From contig NZ_JAKIKU010000009.1 in the NCBI RefSeq assembly GCF_023283985.1, forward strand, positions 62,001-126,000: a DNA stretch of 64,000 nucleotides, in the 5' to 3' direction. Numbering within the stretch: position 1 is the first letter of the stretch; every line of letters begins with the position of its first letter. The notes under the pieces are model-generated. The model was not told the DNA's origin and made no database searches. It was given only the letters and a program-made list of their open reading frames with translations. This document shows, in pieces, positions 7,902 to 16,867 of the stretch. The translations under genes were made by a program, and so were the position numbers. The stretch is from Shewanella electrodiphila. Its GTDB lineage: Bacteria; Pseudomonadota; Gammaproteobacteria; Enterobacterales; Shewanellaceae.

Positions 7902-9149
7902 TTAGCTGGTTTTCACAAATTCAACCAGTCGTGAAGCGAGATCTGCATCCTTTTTTGCATCAACCGGCCAATCTTTAGCATGCTGCTGCAGTGGCAATTG
8001 TGCTGAAATGAGTTGCTGCCAATGTTCAACGACATTGGTATCTTGCTGATTAAAAGCAAAATTGGTTTTAGACCAAATATTTGCGATATCATTTTCAAGT
8101 TTCAGGCTGTAGATATTAACAAAAGCCTGTAATTTTACTAGATGATAATCATCTTCTTGTGGGTATATGTGCCAAATAAATGGTTTTGCTGCCCATTGCG
8201 CCCTTAAAAATGAGTCCTCACCGCGAACGATATTAAAATCGCAGCTCCATAAAAGGCGATCAAATTCAGTCTGATCTGTCATGGGCAATATATGTATGGT
8301 TAAATTACCCATAGAGAATCGCTGGGTTGCTTTTATAGTGTCGAACGACACACCTAATAAACTGATAATACTATGCAGACTCTTACCCATGGGAATTAAG
8401 GCATGTATCTTTTGGGTGTTAACTTCAGACTGAGCTGCATTAATCCAATACTGGCATAAAGCGGTTAGCGCGTCAGTTTCATAACTAAAAACGCTAATAA
8501 CGTAATCGTTTACATCAATACCAGTTAAACCAAGCCGCTTAAACAGGGCTAGTTTATTTTTGTCATCCGATTGCCAGCTATCACGTTGGTTAAATAAATT
8601 TTCTTCACAGATTAATCCACCACTGTGATGACTAAATCCTGGGAAATAGAAATATTTTTTAATGCCGCTTGCTTGCATTGAGGGCAGGCCATGGCATCCA
8701 TCAACCCAATCTTCAGCCGAAAGGTATTCAAGGTTTATCCATACAGGTGGTTTACTGACATTATTTGCTAAACTACTATTTGGCTCAATTGTCTGATGCG
8801 CTTTATGTTGTGACTCAATTATGTCGATTACTGATGAGGGCAATTCACAGGCAAAAGCTTCTATTAATAGTGAGCCAGGAATGTAAGGTATATCTAGAGG
8901 GGAGTTCCATTGCAAAATATTCACACCAAAAAAGCGCTGCTTTGAGAGTTCACAATCTAGCTCTGGTAAAATATGTGAGAAGCTTTGTAAGTCATCGACC
9001 CACAAGTTAATGTCAATTTGATATTCAGCTGCTAACTGTTTTGCTAGACGCCAAGTAACACCAATATCACCATAGTTATCAACCACAGCACAAAAGATAT
9101 CCCAGTGTGTTGCTTGGTTTTGAGTAAATGAATCACTCAAGCTTGTCAT
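7902..9149 (-). CDS. earP: EF-P arginine rhamnosyltransferase EarP
   Basis: Transfers rhamnose from dTDP-rhamnose to Arg32 of EF-P, activating it. The family signature is clear: WDIFCAVVDNYGDIGVTWRL near the N-terminus (with the catalytic Asp pair region), an internal VNLEYLSAEDW, and the C-terminal nucleotide-sugar site FNIVRGEDSFLRAQWAAKPFIW. I chose the ATG at 9149 (MTSLSDSF, 415 residues) because AAGGA lies 8 bases before it. The frame also allows an ATG at 9197 with a poorer site. It sits immediately upstream of efp and is probably co-transcribed with it; together with Arg32 this fixes the function. Confidence 0.95.
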   Translation of the reverse strand: MTSLSDSFTQNQATHWDIFCAVVDNYGDIGVTWRLAKQLAAEYQIDINLWVDDLQSFSHILPELDCELSKQRFFGVNILQWNSPLDIPYIPGSLLIEAFACELPSSVIDIIESQHKAHQTIEPNSSLANNVSKPPVWINLEYLSAEDWVDGCHGLPSMQASGIKKYFYFPGFSHHSGGLICEENLFNQRDSWQSDDKNKLALFKRLGLTGIDVNDYVISVFSYETDALTALCQYWINAAQSEVNTQKIHALIPMGKSLHSIISLLGVSFDTIKATQRFSMGNLTIHILPMTDQTEFDRLLWSCDFNIVRGEDSFLRAQWAAKPFIWHIYPQEDDYHLVKLQAFVNIYSLKLENDIANIWSKTNFAFNQQDTNVVEHWQQLISAQLPLQQHAKDWPVDAKKDADLASRLVEFVKTS

Positions 9150-9264
9150 ATAGCGTTTCCTTTGTACTGAAGTTGTAGTTTGTAAACTTGCTGCCATTGG
9201 CTCTTTCTAGCAATTAGGTGTTATGGATTGTAAAAATTAATTCTAATATCGAATTTAAAAATTG

Positions 9265-9300
9265 ACTTAAATAAGCAACTTAAATAAGCAACTTAAAATA
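9265..9300. repeat. 13-bp tandem repeat, first array
   Basis: ACTTAAATAAGCA occurs twice in full and once in part, head to tail, between fldA and earP. No coding role. Confidence 0.85.
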
Positions 9301-9322
9301 ACCGGCTTCTACAATTAAATTT

Positions 9323-9361
9323 AAAAACTAGATTCAAAAGCTAGATTCAAAAACTAGATTC
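9323..9361. repeat. 13-bp tandem repeat, second array
   Basis: Three head-to-tail copies of AAAARCTAGATTC (R = A, G, A) directly before the fldA terminator. Same unit length as the neighbouring array but a different sequence. Confidence 0.85.
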
Positions 9362-9389
9362 AAAAAAAGCGGCTAATGCCGCTTTTTTT
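9362..9389 (-). terminator. fldA terminator
   Basis: Perfect 12-base stem (A-run, GCGGC/GCCGC, T-run) with a TAAT loop, about 45 bp past the fldA stop. Confidence 0.9.
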
Positions 9390-9434
9390 ATTTAAGCTAT
9401 CGAACTGATATCCGATAACTGATGAGATATGTGG

Positions 9435-9962
9435 TTAGTCTTCTAACTCTGCTAAGCACATTTCTTCGTAAATTTGTTTAACCCAAGCGTCTACACGCTC
9501 TTCTGTTAATTCAGGTTGACGATCTTCATCGATACCTAAACCAATAAAATGCTTATCATCGACTAAGCCTTTAGAAGCTTCAAAATCATAACCTTCAGTT
9601 GGCCAGTTACCAATGATAATGCCACCACGTGCAGAAACGATGTCACCAACCATGCCCATAGCATCAAGGAAGTATTCAGCATAATCTTCTTGGTCACCAC
9701 AACCGAAGATCGCGACTAACTTGTCAGTAAAGTCTACTTGCTCAAGTTCTGGGAAAAAGTCATCCCAATCACATTGTGCTTCACCGTAATACCAAGTTGG
9801 AATACCGAATAAAATTAAATCGAATTCAGCGATTTGTTCTTTAGTGCTCTTGGCGATGTCTTTCACATCAACCATTTGCTTACCCAGTTTCTTCTGGATC
9901 ATTTTGGCTACAGCCTCGGTATTACCAGTGTCACTACCGAAAAAAAGACCTACAGTTGCCAT
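9435..9962 (-). CDS. fldA: Flavodoxin FldA
   Basis: FMN-binding low-potential electron carrier of the cytoplasm. The phosphate-binding loop GSDTGNTE lies at residues 9-16, the isoalloxazine-stacking loop at PTWYYGE and the second loop at FGCGDQEDYAEYF. At 175 residues it is a long-chain flavodoxin. AAAGGA is 6 bases before the ATG. The neighbours ybfE, DUF2788 and ybfF follow the usual fldA order; fldA is the last gene of that minus-strand run before its terminator. Confidence 0.96.
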   Translation of the reverse strand: MATVGLFFGSDTGNTEAVAKMIQKKLGKQMVDVKDIAKSTKEQIAEFDLILFGIPTWYYGEAQCDWDDFFPELEQVDFTDKLVAIFGCGDQEDYAEYFLDAMGMVGDIVSARGGIIIGNWPTEGYDFEASKGLVDDKHFIGLGIDEDRQPELTEERVDAWVKQIYEEMCLAELED

Positions 9963-10011
9963 TTGCTATCCTTTAAATATCTAGTTCGCTTTGCGAATTA
10001 TAAAATATGGT

Positions 10012-10284
10012 TCAGTTGTCGATTTGTTGTTGCAGGATTAATTCGATTAACTGGCTACGGCTGATGTTACTGGCCAATGCTTGTTCGTTCAAGGCGTCAT
10101 ACAAAACTTGTGACACCTTTAACTCTATTCGTTTTAATCCATTAGCGCGATCCCGTTGGATCTGATTACGCTTATTGATTTTTAACTGTTGTTCCCGACT
10201 TAAGGGATTGCTTCTTGGACGTCCACGACGTTTTTCAGAAGCAAACAGGTCAATCGTTGTTCTGTCTGTTGATTCTTTTGCCAT
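10012..10284 (-). CDS. ybfE: YbfE family small DNA-binding-type protein
   Basis: A 90-residue homologue of E. coli YbfE, a LexA-regulated protein of unknown role. The start MAKESTDRTTIDLFA and the segment RRGRPRSNPLSREQQLKINKRNQ are nearly those of YbfE. The C-terminal half (RIELKVSQVLYDALNEQALASNISRSQLIELIL) reads as a ribbon-helix-helix fold, so DNA binding is likely. I chose ATG 10284; the open frame continues upstream to 10377, but that part overlaps the DUF2788 gene and is not YbfE-like. It lies between DUF2788 and fldA, probably in one transcript. Confidence 0.88.
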   Translation of the reverse strand: MAKESTDRTTIDLFASEKRRGRPRSNPLSREQQLKINKRNQIQRDRANGLKRIELKVSQVLYDALNEQALASNISRSQLIELILQQQIDN

Positions 10285-10292
10285 CGTTTTGT

Positions 10293-10514
10293 TTAACCGA
10301 TGCCTGAGCCTTCCCAGGTCATCTGAATAATACCTTTTGCTACAAACCCGGCACAGCCAAGGAATAATACTAACCAAACGATATATCGACCAAACTTAGG
10401 CACTTTGCCTTGTTTGAGTACATCGTGAATCGCCATGCCGATAAAGAAAAAAATTAAAGCAAAAAACAAGTTTAGACCGAGAGTCTCAATCTGATCCATG
10501 TATTGATTCAACAT
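10293..10514 (-). CDS. DUF2788 small membrane protein
   Basis: A 73-residue protein with two hydrophobic helices (about residues 13-32 and 45-65) separated by the polar HDVLKQGKVPKFGRY loop, matching the DUF2788 family found between ybfF and ybfE. The function is unknown. AAGG lies 7 bases before the first ATG, so that start is preferred over the Met at residue 6. Only 8 bp separate it from ybfE. Confidence 0.85.
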   Translation of the reverse strand: MLNQYMDQIETLGLNLFFALIFFFIGMAIHDVLKQGKVPKFGRYIVWLVLFLGCAGFVAKGIIQMTWEGSGIG

Positions 10515-10647
10515 GTTTTTACCTTCAGTTTTACTTTAAGGCTAAAAGAGGGCGGGAATATACCACAATGATGATACGTGGGCTATATCTGCAGAGTTCA
10601 TTTTTTTAAATTTACACAGATGCCGACCTATCTGAGCCTTATGCTAG

Positions 10648-11439
10648 TTAACTTTGATGCTTATCAATAAATTCAACCACTAAACGATTAAATATTTCAG
10701 GTTTTTGTGCATGTAACCAATGGCCTGTGCCATTGATTGTTTTTGCGCTTACTTGTGGAAACTGTTTCATAATGGCGCTTGTATGTTCCGCCAATACATA
10801 TTCAGAGTCACCACCCCGAATGAAAAAACATGGTTTTGGATATACAGCATCAGGCATGTCCCAACCAATAATATGTGGGTAATTTTCGATTAAACCTTCT
10901 AGGTTCATTTTCCATTCAAAACCATTATCGGTTTTCTGTAAATTTTTAAGTAAAAATTGTGCCGTACCAAGATCAATATCTGCGTGAGTGAGATGATCTA
11001 AAGCAAATTTTCGTGAAGTAACATTTGCTAACGGTAAACTTGTTAATCCGGCAAATACTTTTTGATGGCGTGGGCTGTATGCGACAGGGGCAATATCAGC
11101 AACGACCAAACTCGTGACCATTTCAGGGTGCAATAAAGCTAACGCCATGGCCACTTTCCCTCCCATGGAATGACCGACAAAATGCGCCTCAGATATTTTT
11201 AATTGCTGTAAAAGATCAACACATTCCTGAGCTAGGCTTGGATAATCCATAGAATGCCAATGCTCACTATTGCCATGATTAGGCAAATCAACACGAATGA
11301 CTTGGTAGTTTTGTTCTAATGCACTGGCTAGGTTTTTGAGATTGTCTGAATTACCAAATAAGCCATGAATTAAAATTACTGCTTGGCCTTCGCCTGATGA
11401 AACAAAATGCATTGAGTATTTATCCGTTGTTACGATCAT
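10648..11439 (-). CDS. ybfF: Alpha/beta hydrolase YbfF (esterase)
   Basis: Serine esterase with the alpha/beta hydrolase fold; E. coli YbfF hydrolyses acyl esters including acyl-CoA in vitro. The 263 residues show the oxyanion HG motif (LIHGLFGN), the nucleophile elbow GHSMGG with Ser91, and the terminal catalytic His in GTGHWLHAQKPEIF. No signal peptide, so cytoplasmic. It diverges from seqA across a 307-bp gap. The ribosome site is weak, but the start fits the family. Confidence 0.9.
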   Translation of the reverse strand: MIVTTDKYSMHFVSSGEGQAVILIHGLFGNSDNLKNLASALEQNYQVIRVDLPNHGNSEHWHSMDYPSLAQECVDLLQQLKISEAHFVGHSMGGKVAMALALLHPEMVTSLVVADIAPVAYSPRHQKVFAGLTSLPLANVTSRKFALDHLTHADIDLGTAQFLLKNLQKTDNGFEWKMNLEGLIENYPHIIGWDMPDAVYPKPCFFIRGGDSEYVLAEHTSAIMKQFPQVSAKTINGTGHWLHAQKPEIFNRLVVEFIDKHQS

Positions 11440-11746
11440 TTAGGCGGTGATTTTGCCTGTAAATTAACTTAAATTTCAACACTTGATGTGATTTTTTCTT
11501 GAAACAAATGTTCATTAAACAATCCACCAGCAAATTGATTTAATGAAATTGACTAATTATGAACGATTTAGTGACTTTAGCTCTTTAACCTACAGCGACA
11601 GATGGGTAGACTGTAATGATTAATTTGATCGATCAAAATCGATCCTTTAGCCGCCATTATTCAGCATCTTGTTAAAAGAAGTGCACAAAAAAGATTAACA
11701 GCATTAGGCGGCATTCGTTTTTTAAGACCAAAGGAAGCAGACTAAT
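11440..11746. promoter_or_regulatory. ybfF-seqA divergent promoter region with GATC cluster
   Basis: Holds the promoters of ybfF (-) and seqA (+). Three GATC sites fall at 11627, 11631 and 11641; the first two lie inside the palindrome TTTGATCGATCAAA (11624-11637). SeqA binds clustered hemimethylated GATC, so this could be an autoregulatory site. AAGGAAG precedes the seqA start. Confidence 0.45.
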
Positions 11747-12370
11747 ATGAAATATATTGAGATAGACGAAGAACTCTATCGTTATATTGCAAGCAAAACG
11801 GAACGTATCGGTGAAAGCGCATCAGATATATTACGCCGATTGTTAGACCTTTCTGTTGAAACATCTGAACCTGCAGAGCCTCTTGCTATTAGTCACCCTA
11901 GTTTAGAATCTACCAATGACGCCATTGAAATAAAGCCGGTTACAAACAATCAAGTTGCTAACGTTCAAGTTAAAGAAGAGAAAGTTCCAGTTGCTGAAGC
12001 TGAAAACATCATAGACGCTAGTGAACATGTTGATGTCGATTTTAAAGATGTTGTGCATGAACATATGCTTGCTCAACAAAAAGGTGCAGTAGGGCGATTT
12101 ATGTTCTTGTTGGAATCATTGTCTGCATTAACACCTAAGACATTCGAACAAATCTTAAAAATCCAAGGACGCGGCCGTCTTTATTTTGCACGTTCTAAGG
12201 CTGAGTTATTATCAGCAAGTCAATCAGCTAATCCAAAAGAAATTGGCGAGAGCGGTTACTGGGTGACAACCAATAATAACACCGCTAAAAAGCGCACTAT
12301 TTTATCAGAAGTGTTATTGCAATTAGGTTGTAATGAAGAACTGGCACAATCGATTTCAGAAAGAATTTAA
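11747..12370 (+). CDS. seqA: Replication initiation regulator SeqA
   Basis: Binds hemimethylated GATC to sequester oriC and organise new DNA. The N-terminal multimerisation domain (MKYIEIDEELYRYIASKTERIGESASDILRRLL in part) and the C-terminal DNA-binding domain (about residues 95-207, with FLLESLSAL and ISERI at the end) are both clear. They are joined by a long acidic linker (about residues 45-95), which makes the protein longer (207) than E. coli SeqA (181). AAGGAAG lies 9 bases before the ATG. pgm follows after 22 bp, the same pairing as in enterics. Confidence 0.96.
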   Translation: MKYIEIDEELYRYIASKTERIGESASDILRRLLDLSVETSEPAEPLAISHPSLESTNDAIEIKPVTNNQVANVQVKEEKVPVAEAENIIDASEHVDVDFKDVVHEHMLAQQKGAVGRFMFLLESLSALTPKTFEQILKIQGRGRLYFARSKAELLSASQSANPKEIGESGYWVTTNNNTAKKRTILSEVLLQLGCNEELAQSISERI

Positions 12371-12392
12371 AATCTAAATAGGGAGAACATGG

Positions 12393-14033
12393 GTGGCGAT
12401 TCACAATAGAGCAGGAAAGGTGGCGTTACAAACGGATTTGATCAATTTGCCAAAATTGATGAGTTATTATTATCGTATCACCCCCAACGTTGAAGATGTG
12501 CAACAGAAAGTCACTTTCGGTACATCTGGACATCGCGGCAGTGCGTTAAAGTCGAGTTTTAACCAAAACCACATTTGGGCAATCACTCAAGCCGTAGTTG
12601 ATTACCGTCAACAAGCGGGCATAAAAGGGCCTATGGTTGTTGGTTTTGATACTCATGCATTGTCTTACGCAGCTTATATGTCAGTACTTGAAGTATTGAC
12701 AGCTAATCAAGTTGCTGTGAAAGTTCAAAAAGACGATGGATTCACCCCTACACCCGTTGTATCTCAAGCCATTATTGCAGCTAATGCAAATGGTGGGGAA
12801 TTAACTGATGGGTTAATTATTACCCCTTCACATAATCCGCCACAAGATGGCGGTATAAAATACAATCCTCCCCATGGCGGTCCAGCGGAAGCTGACATCA
12901 CCAAACAAATTGAAGCAAAGGCGAATCAATATTTAGCTAAACAGCTATCTGGTGTGCAGAAAGTTAATTATGGCGTTGCACTCGATTCAGGTTGGATTGA
13001 TGAGGTTGATTTCATTGCGCCTTACGTCAATGCGCTATCTAGTGTGATTGATTTAGAAGCCATTGCTAAAGCTAAAATACGTATTGGTGTTGACCCATTA
13101 GGTGGTTCAGGTATTTATTACTGGGAACATATTGCTAAGCAACATGGTTTAGATATTACCTTAGTTAATGAAAAAGTTGATCCGTCATTTGGTTTCATGA
13201 CATTGGATAAAGATGGCAAAATCCGCATGGATTGTTCATCCCCTTATGCGATGGCGGGTCTGTTAGCTCATAGTGAGAGTTATGATGTTTGTGTGGGTAA
13301 TGATCCAGATTACGACCGTCACGGAATCGTGTGTCCTGGTTTTGGATTAATGAACCCTAATCATTACTTAGCTGTAGCAATTGATTATTTGCTGACATAT
13401 CGCCAAGGTTGGTCTGCAGATTTAGCCATTGGTAAAACATTAGTATCAAGTGCGATTATTGACAGAATTTGTCAGTCTCATAATCGTCAATGTTTAGAAG
13501 TGCCAGTTGGTTTTAAATGGTTTGTTGACGGCTTGGCAAATAGCACAATTGCATTTGGTGGTGAAGAAAGTGCAGGCGCTGCATTTTTAAATAAAGATGG
13601 TAGCACTTGGTGTACCGATAAAGATGGCTTTATTTTAGCCTTACTTGCCGCTGAAATTTTGGCCGTAACCGGTAAAACACCCGCGCAGCGTTATGTCGAA
13701 CTTACTGAACAGTTTGGTGAAAGTTTTTACACTCGCATCGATAGCCCGATCAGCTTGAAGAAAAAAGCCAAGTTTGAAAAACTATCTTCCGACAGTTTTA
13801 CTGACAAAGAGCTTGCAGGTGAAACTATTACTGCTATTTTGTCACATGCGCCTGGTAACAATGCGGCAATTGGCGGTATTAAAGTGACGACTGAAAATGG
13901 TTGGTTTGCGGCGCGTCCATCTGGCACCGAAGCGCTATTTAAAATATATGCAGAGAGCTTCATAAGTGAAGATCACCTTGCTGAAATAATCAGTCAAGCA
14001 CAAGTTATGATTGATGCAGCGCTTAAAGCTTAG
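12393..14033 (+). CDS. pgm: Phosphoglucomutase (alpha-D-glucose-1-phosphate specific)
   Basis: Interconverts glucose 1-phosphate and glucose 6-phosphate in the cytoplasm. The active-site loop TPSHNP puts the phosphoserine at Ser146. The metal loop is DPDYDRHG, the sugar loop GGEESAGA and the phosphate loop RPSGTEALFKIYAE. The 546 residues match the Pgm type. The start is GTG at 12393 with GGGAG 7 bases before it; a nearby ATG at 12389 is out of frame. Co-transcribed with seqA. Confidence 0.96.
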   Translation: MAIHNRAGKVALQTDLINLPKLMSYYYRITPNVEDVQQKVTFGTSGHRGSALKSSFNQNHIWAITQAVVDYRQQAGIKGPMVVGFDTHALSYAAYMSVLEVLTANQVAVKVQKDDGFTPTPVVSQAIIAANANGGELTDGLIITPSHNPPQDGGIKYNPPHGGPAEADITKQIEAKANQYLAKQLSGVQKVNYGVALDSGWIDEVDFIAPYVNALSSVIDLEAIAKAKIRIGVDPLGGSGIYYWEHIAKQHGLDITLVNEKVDPSFGFMTLDKDGKIRMDCSSPYAMAGLLAHSESYDVCVGNDPDYDRHGIVCPGFGLMNPNHYLAVAIDYLLTYRQGWSADLAIGKTLVSSAIIDRICQSHNRQCLEVPVGFKWFVDGLANSTIAFGGEESAGAAFLNKDGSTWCTDKDGFILALLAAEILAVTGKTPAQRYVELTEQFGESFYTRIDSPISLKKKAKFEKLSSDSFTDKELAGETITAILSHAPGNNAAIGGIKVTTENGWFAARPSGTEALFKIYAESFISEDHLAEIISQAQVMIDAALKA

Positions 14034-14086
14034 AGTTAACATCATTAAAGCCACTTCATAAAGATTTGGCTTTGAAGTGAATGGTA

Positions 14087-14124
14087 AAAAAGCCTGACTA
14101 TTTAATATGATAGTCAGGCTTTTT
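14087..14124. terminator. Terminator after pgm (bidirectional)
   Basis: Fourteen-base perfect stem AAAAAGCCTGACTA/TAGTCAGGCTTTTT with a 10-base loop, between convergent pgm and the DUF1501 gene. Confidence 0.9.
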
Positions 14125-14175
14125 AGTATTTTGCTCTTGGTATGTAAGTAGGGATTGAAAACTTATCTCATATTT

Positions 14176-15357
14176 TTACATCATTATTTGATTACTATAT
14201 GGCTTATGTAAGGGAAGGACTTTTGCGATGGCGTCATCGCTTAACTGCCAATGTTGCTTCAATATACTGGCTATCCAACTAAAACTATTAGTTGTTGGCT
14301 GTAAATCACGTTGTTTAAATAGTTGCTCAGTTTGAAGACCCGGCCAATCACCTAATACTTTACCGCCTTTTACCTGGCCACCAGCAATGAACATTGCACT
14401 GCCTGTACCGTGATCGGTTCCTTGAGTGCCATTTTCTTTTACGGTGCGACCGAACTCTGTCGCTACAATCACAACAGTGTCATCCCATTGAGAACCCAAA
14501 GAGGACTTTAAGGCTGCTAAGCCACTGTCTAATTCAGTTAACTGTTTCAATAAACGCTTATGCTGATTATTGTGAGTATCAAAGCCACCCATTTCCAACA
14601 TGGCACAATCAATGTCATCACTCTTTACTAAGAAATTACCACATGCTTTTGCTAACTCGATAAATTTGCGACTGGTTTTTTTACTATCATCAATCATGGC
14701 AGTGTCTTGAAGTGCTAACCCATCGGTTAAATTCTGCAGTAAACTTTTATCATCTTGATATAAGTTATTTAATTGACGATAAATATCGTCATCTGCAGCT
14801 TTGATATTTGCTGGGTACCAGGTGTTAACAGCGTTGCTTCCACGTAAGCTAATTGGCGTACTATTGGCAATGGCAATCGCTGATGAAGTTTGTTTACTAT
14901 ATTTACTCGTACTTATAGCAGAATTAGAAAGACCACTTAAAGATCTCGCTAACCATCCAGAATCTAAGTTATTTAAATTACCGCCGCTTTCGAGGTAATC
15001 TTGACCATCAAAATGTGAGCGACTTTCATAACCTGATGATACAGCGACAATAGGCAGTAATTGCTTGTCTAAGTACCATTTATGTAAATGAGTTAAAGCG
15101 GGATTAAGCCCAAACTGGTTATCTAATGCTAAGGCACTTTTCATCACGCTCTTAGCTAGAGTAGGCCGTAACGTGAGTAAGTTGTCGTCTTTTATCGGAA
15201 CTACAGTGTGCAATGGGTCTAAAGCGCCTCTAAGCATGACCCAAACTAGATTCTTTTTATTGGTTTTGATATCGGTTGCTAGTGCTGATGTCGATACTCC
15301 ACTACTTAACATCACTAAACTGGCACCGAGTCCTTTGATAAATTCGCGACGTTCCAT
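14176..15357 (-). CDS. DUF1501 protein, Tat-exported
   Basis: A 393-residue protein of the DUF1501 family (alkaline-phosphatase-like fold, function unknown). It opens with a twin-arginine signal (ERREFIKGLGASLVMLSSG, cleavage probably after SALA), implying export in folded form to the periplasm. Family landmarks are VMLRGALDPLHTVVP, SRSHFDGQDYLESG, MLEMGGFDTHNNQ, VVATEFGRTVKENGTQGTDHGTG and GGQVKGGKVLGDWPGL. AAGGAGATAAC precedes the ATG, which begins 1 bp after the upstream DUF1800 gene, so the two are translationally coupled. DUF1501/DUF1800 pairs are widespread. Confidence 0.88.
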   Translation of the reverse strand: MERREFIKGLGASLVMLSSGVSTSALATDIKTNKKNLVWVMLRGALDPLHTVVPIKDDNLLTLRPTLAKSVMKSALALDNQFGLNPALTHLHKWYLDKQLLPIVAVSSGYESRSHFDGQDYLESGGNLNNLDSGWLARSLSGLSNSAISTSKYSKQTSSAIAIANSTPISLRGSNAVNTWYPANIKAADDDIYRQLNNLYQDDKSLLQNLTDGLALQDTAMIDDSKKTSRKFIELAKACGNFLVKSDDIDCAMLEMGGFDTHNNQHKRLLKQLTELDSGLAALKSSLGSQWDDTVVIVATEFGRTVKENGTQGTDHGTGSAMFIAGGQVKGGKVLGDWPGLQTEQLFKQRDLQPTTNSFSWIASILKQHWQLSDDAIAKVLPLHKPYSNQIMM

Positions 15358-15358
15358 G

Positions 15359-16864
15359 TTATCTCCTTAAAAATTCAGGACTCAATAGCAGTAATGCAAG
15401 TGCTTGATCGCGACTTTCAGCTCGGGTAATGGTCTTATAAGATGACTCTGTCATGGTTTGACCAAAAGTATTTACAATCAAATCTGCTGCCATTTGTTTA
15501 CGTTGTCTCTCCGCTAATCTCACCGACCAGTTAATTTTGGTCATAAGCGCATTGGCTCCATTCCAATCTTTCTCATCGTCACTAAAGCCTGCTGGAGAAT
15601 TAGCTTTAAAAGGCTGCTGACCTAACTCCGTGAGTAACTGAATCATTTTTCGACCTTTAGGCACAGAAATATCAAATGCTCGATAAGCTGAGATAACAAA
15701 CTCTGTGGGTGTTTTAAACTTCTGCCGTATAGGTTGCCATGCCTCTGTTGAGCTAATCATGGTGATCATCACTTGTTTGATATTCCCGTTAGTGCGAATC
15801 CAGGTTTTCACTAATTGATTTTGTAATGACGCGGAAGGTTTATCTGCAATAAAGTGTTTGGCTAACTTATAGCAAAGATGTTTTGCAGTTTGAGGATGCC
15901 TTGCTATATCTACCAGCATGGTTTGCCCTTGTTCAATACCGGATTGAGGGTACTGTTTGCCAAGTAACTTTCTTGTGCCTGATTCATGGCCATTTGAGCG
16001 AAACATAAACCCGGTTTGTTTGTCTCGTTTTGGGTTAGCAATACTCCATCCACTAATGCCTTTTGCTAGTTCAATCACATCAGTTTGTGAATAGCCGCTA
16101 TTTACCCCTAAGGAATGTAATTCAAGGATTTCACGGGCGAGATTTTCATTTAAACCTTTGCCTCTTCTACCTAATTTTGAATTAGCGCCAAAAGACTTTT
16201 CATTATTTAAATATTTAATCATTGCAGGATGGGCTGTAACAGCAAGCAACATATCTTCAAACGAGCCTAATAGATTAGGCGCGATAGCCTCACGTTCTAG
16301 CGTCGGTGCTAGTCCTGTCATGAAAGGCCCTTGAGCTGTAACGCTGAAGTGATTAGAAAAGAATTGTAATAGCCGCCAATTCAGGGAGTTCGGTGAGTCA
16401 ATTGCGCTCTGTAAACTACTGGTGGTTAATTCAATAAAAGCTTTTCTAAATGGCGGTTTGTTTTTCGGCTTTAGAGGAGCAGCCTTGACATTGTCTGTCG
16501 CATCTGAGTTAGCCATACTTGTATCAATAGACATACTGTTAGCAGTTTCTATGGGTATATTTATACCTACAGTGCTCGTTTCAACCGCTTTTCTATCTCG
16601 TTGTTTCTGTTTTTGATAGTCTGCTAAAAGCTGCATTATAGAATCAGAACTATATTGAGTGGGTAAAAACTTAGGTATGACTAATTGATTAATCAAAAAG
16701 GCTTGCGGATCTTTTTCCGCATGCGTTAATTCGTTAGGTTTTGCGCCGAGACCAAAACGATTTACTGCAATCACGGCATTATTTTGTGAAATGGCATTTT
16801 TAGTTGAAATGAAGTCTGCAGCTTCACTTACAGTAAAAGGTTCATCTAGAAATTCTTCTGGCAT
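15359..16864 (-). CDS. DUF1800 protein
   Basis: A 501-residue member of the DUF1800 family, whose role is unknown and which usually accompanies DUF1501. Landmarks are NRFGLGAKPNEL near the N-terminus, LGRRGKGLNENLAREILELHSLGVNSGYSQTDV (in part) and the paired-helix C-terminal region ending LLLSPEFLRR. No clear signal peptide is visible. A low-complexity, Ser/Thr- and Pro/Lys-rich insert lies at about residues 85-135. Start taken as ATG 16864 with AAGGA 6 bases upstream; a GTG one codon earlier is less well spaced. Coupled with the DUF1501 gene. Confidence 0.85.
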   Translation of the reverse strand: MPEEFLDEPFTVSEAADFISTKNAISQNNAVIAVNRFGLGAKPNELTHAEKDPQAFLINQLVIPKFLPTQYSSDSIMQLLADYQKQKQRDRKAVETSTVGINIPIETANSMSIDTSMANSDATDNVKAAPLKPKNKPPFRKAFIELTTSSLQSAIDSPNSLNWRLLQFFSNHFSVTAQGPFMTGLAPTLEREAIAPNLLGSFEDMLLAVTAHPAMIKYLNNEKSFGANSKLGRRGKGLNENLAREILELHSLGVNSGYSQTDVIELAKGISGWSIANPKRDKQTGFMFRSNGHESGTRKLLGKQYPQSGIEQGQTMLVDIARHPQTAKHLCYKLAKHFIADKPSASLQNQLVKTWIRTNGNIKQVMITMISSTEAWQPIRQKFKTPTEFVISAYRAFDISVPKGRKMIQLLTELGQQPFKANSPAGFSDDEKDWNGANALMTKINWSVRLAERQRKQMAADLIVNTFGQTMTESSYKTITRAESRDQALALLLLSPEFLRR

Positions 16865-16867
16865 CAC

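Noticed and set aside
9265..9361. Repeat arrays as a CRISPR
   Set aside because: Units are 13 bp and head to tail with no spacers, and no cas genes are near.
10285..10377. N-terminal extension of ybfE
   Set aside because: Overlaps the DUF2788 gene, and the family start MAKE-TDRTT is at 10284.
11624..11637. TTTGATCGATCAAA as an FNR site
   Set aside because: The half-sites are separated by 2 bases, not the 4 required. The GATC content fits SeqA better.
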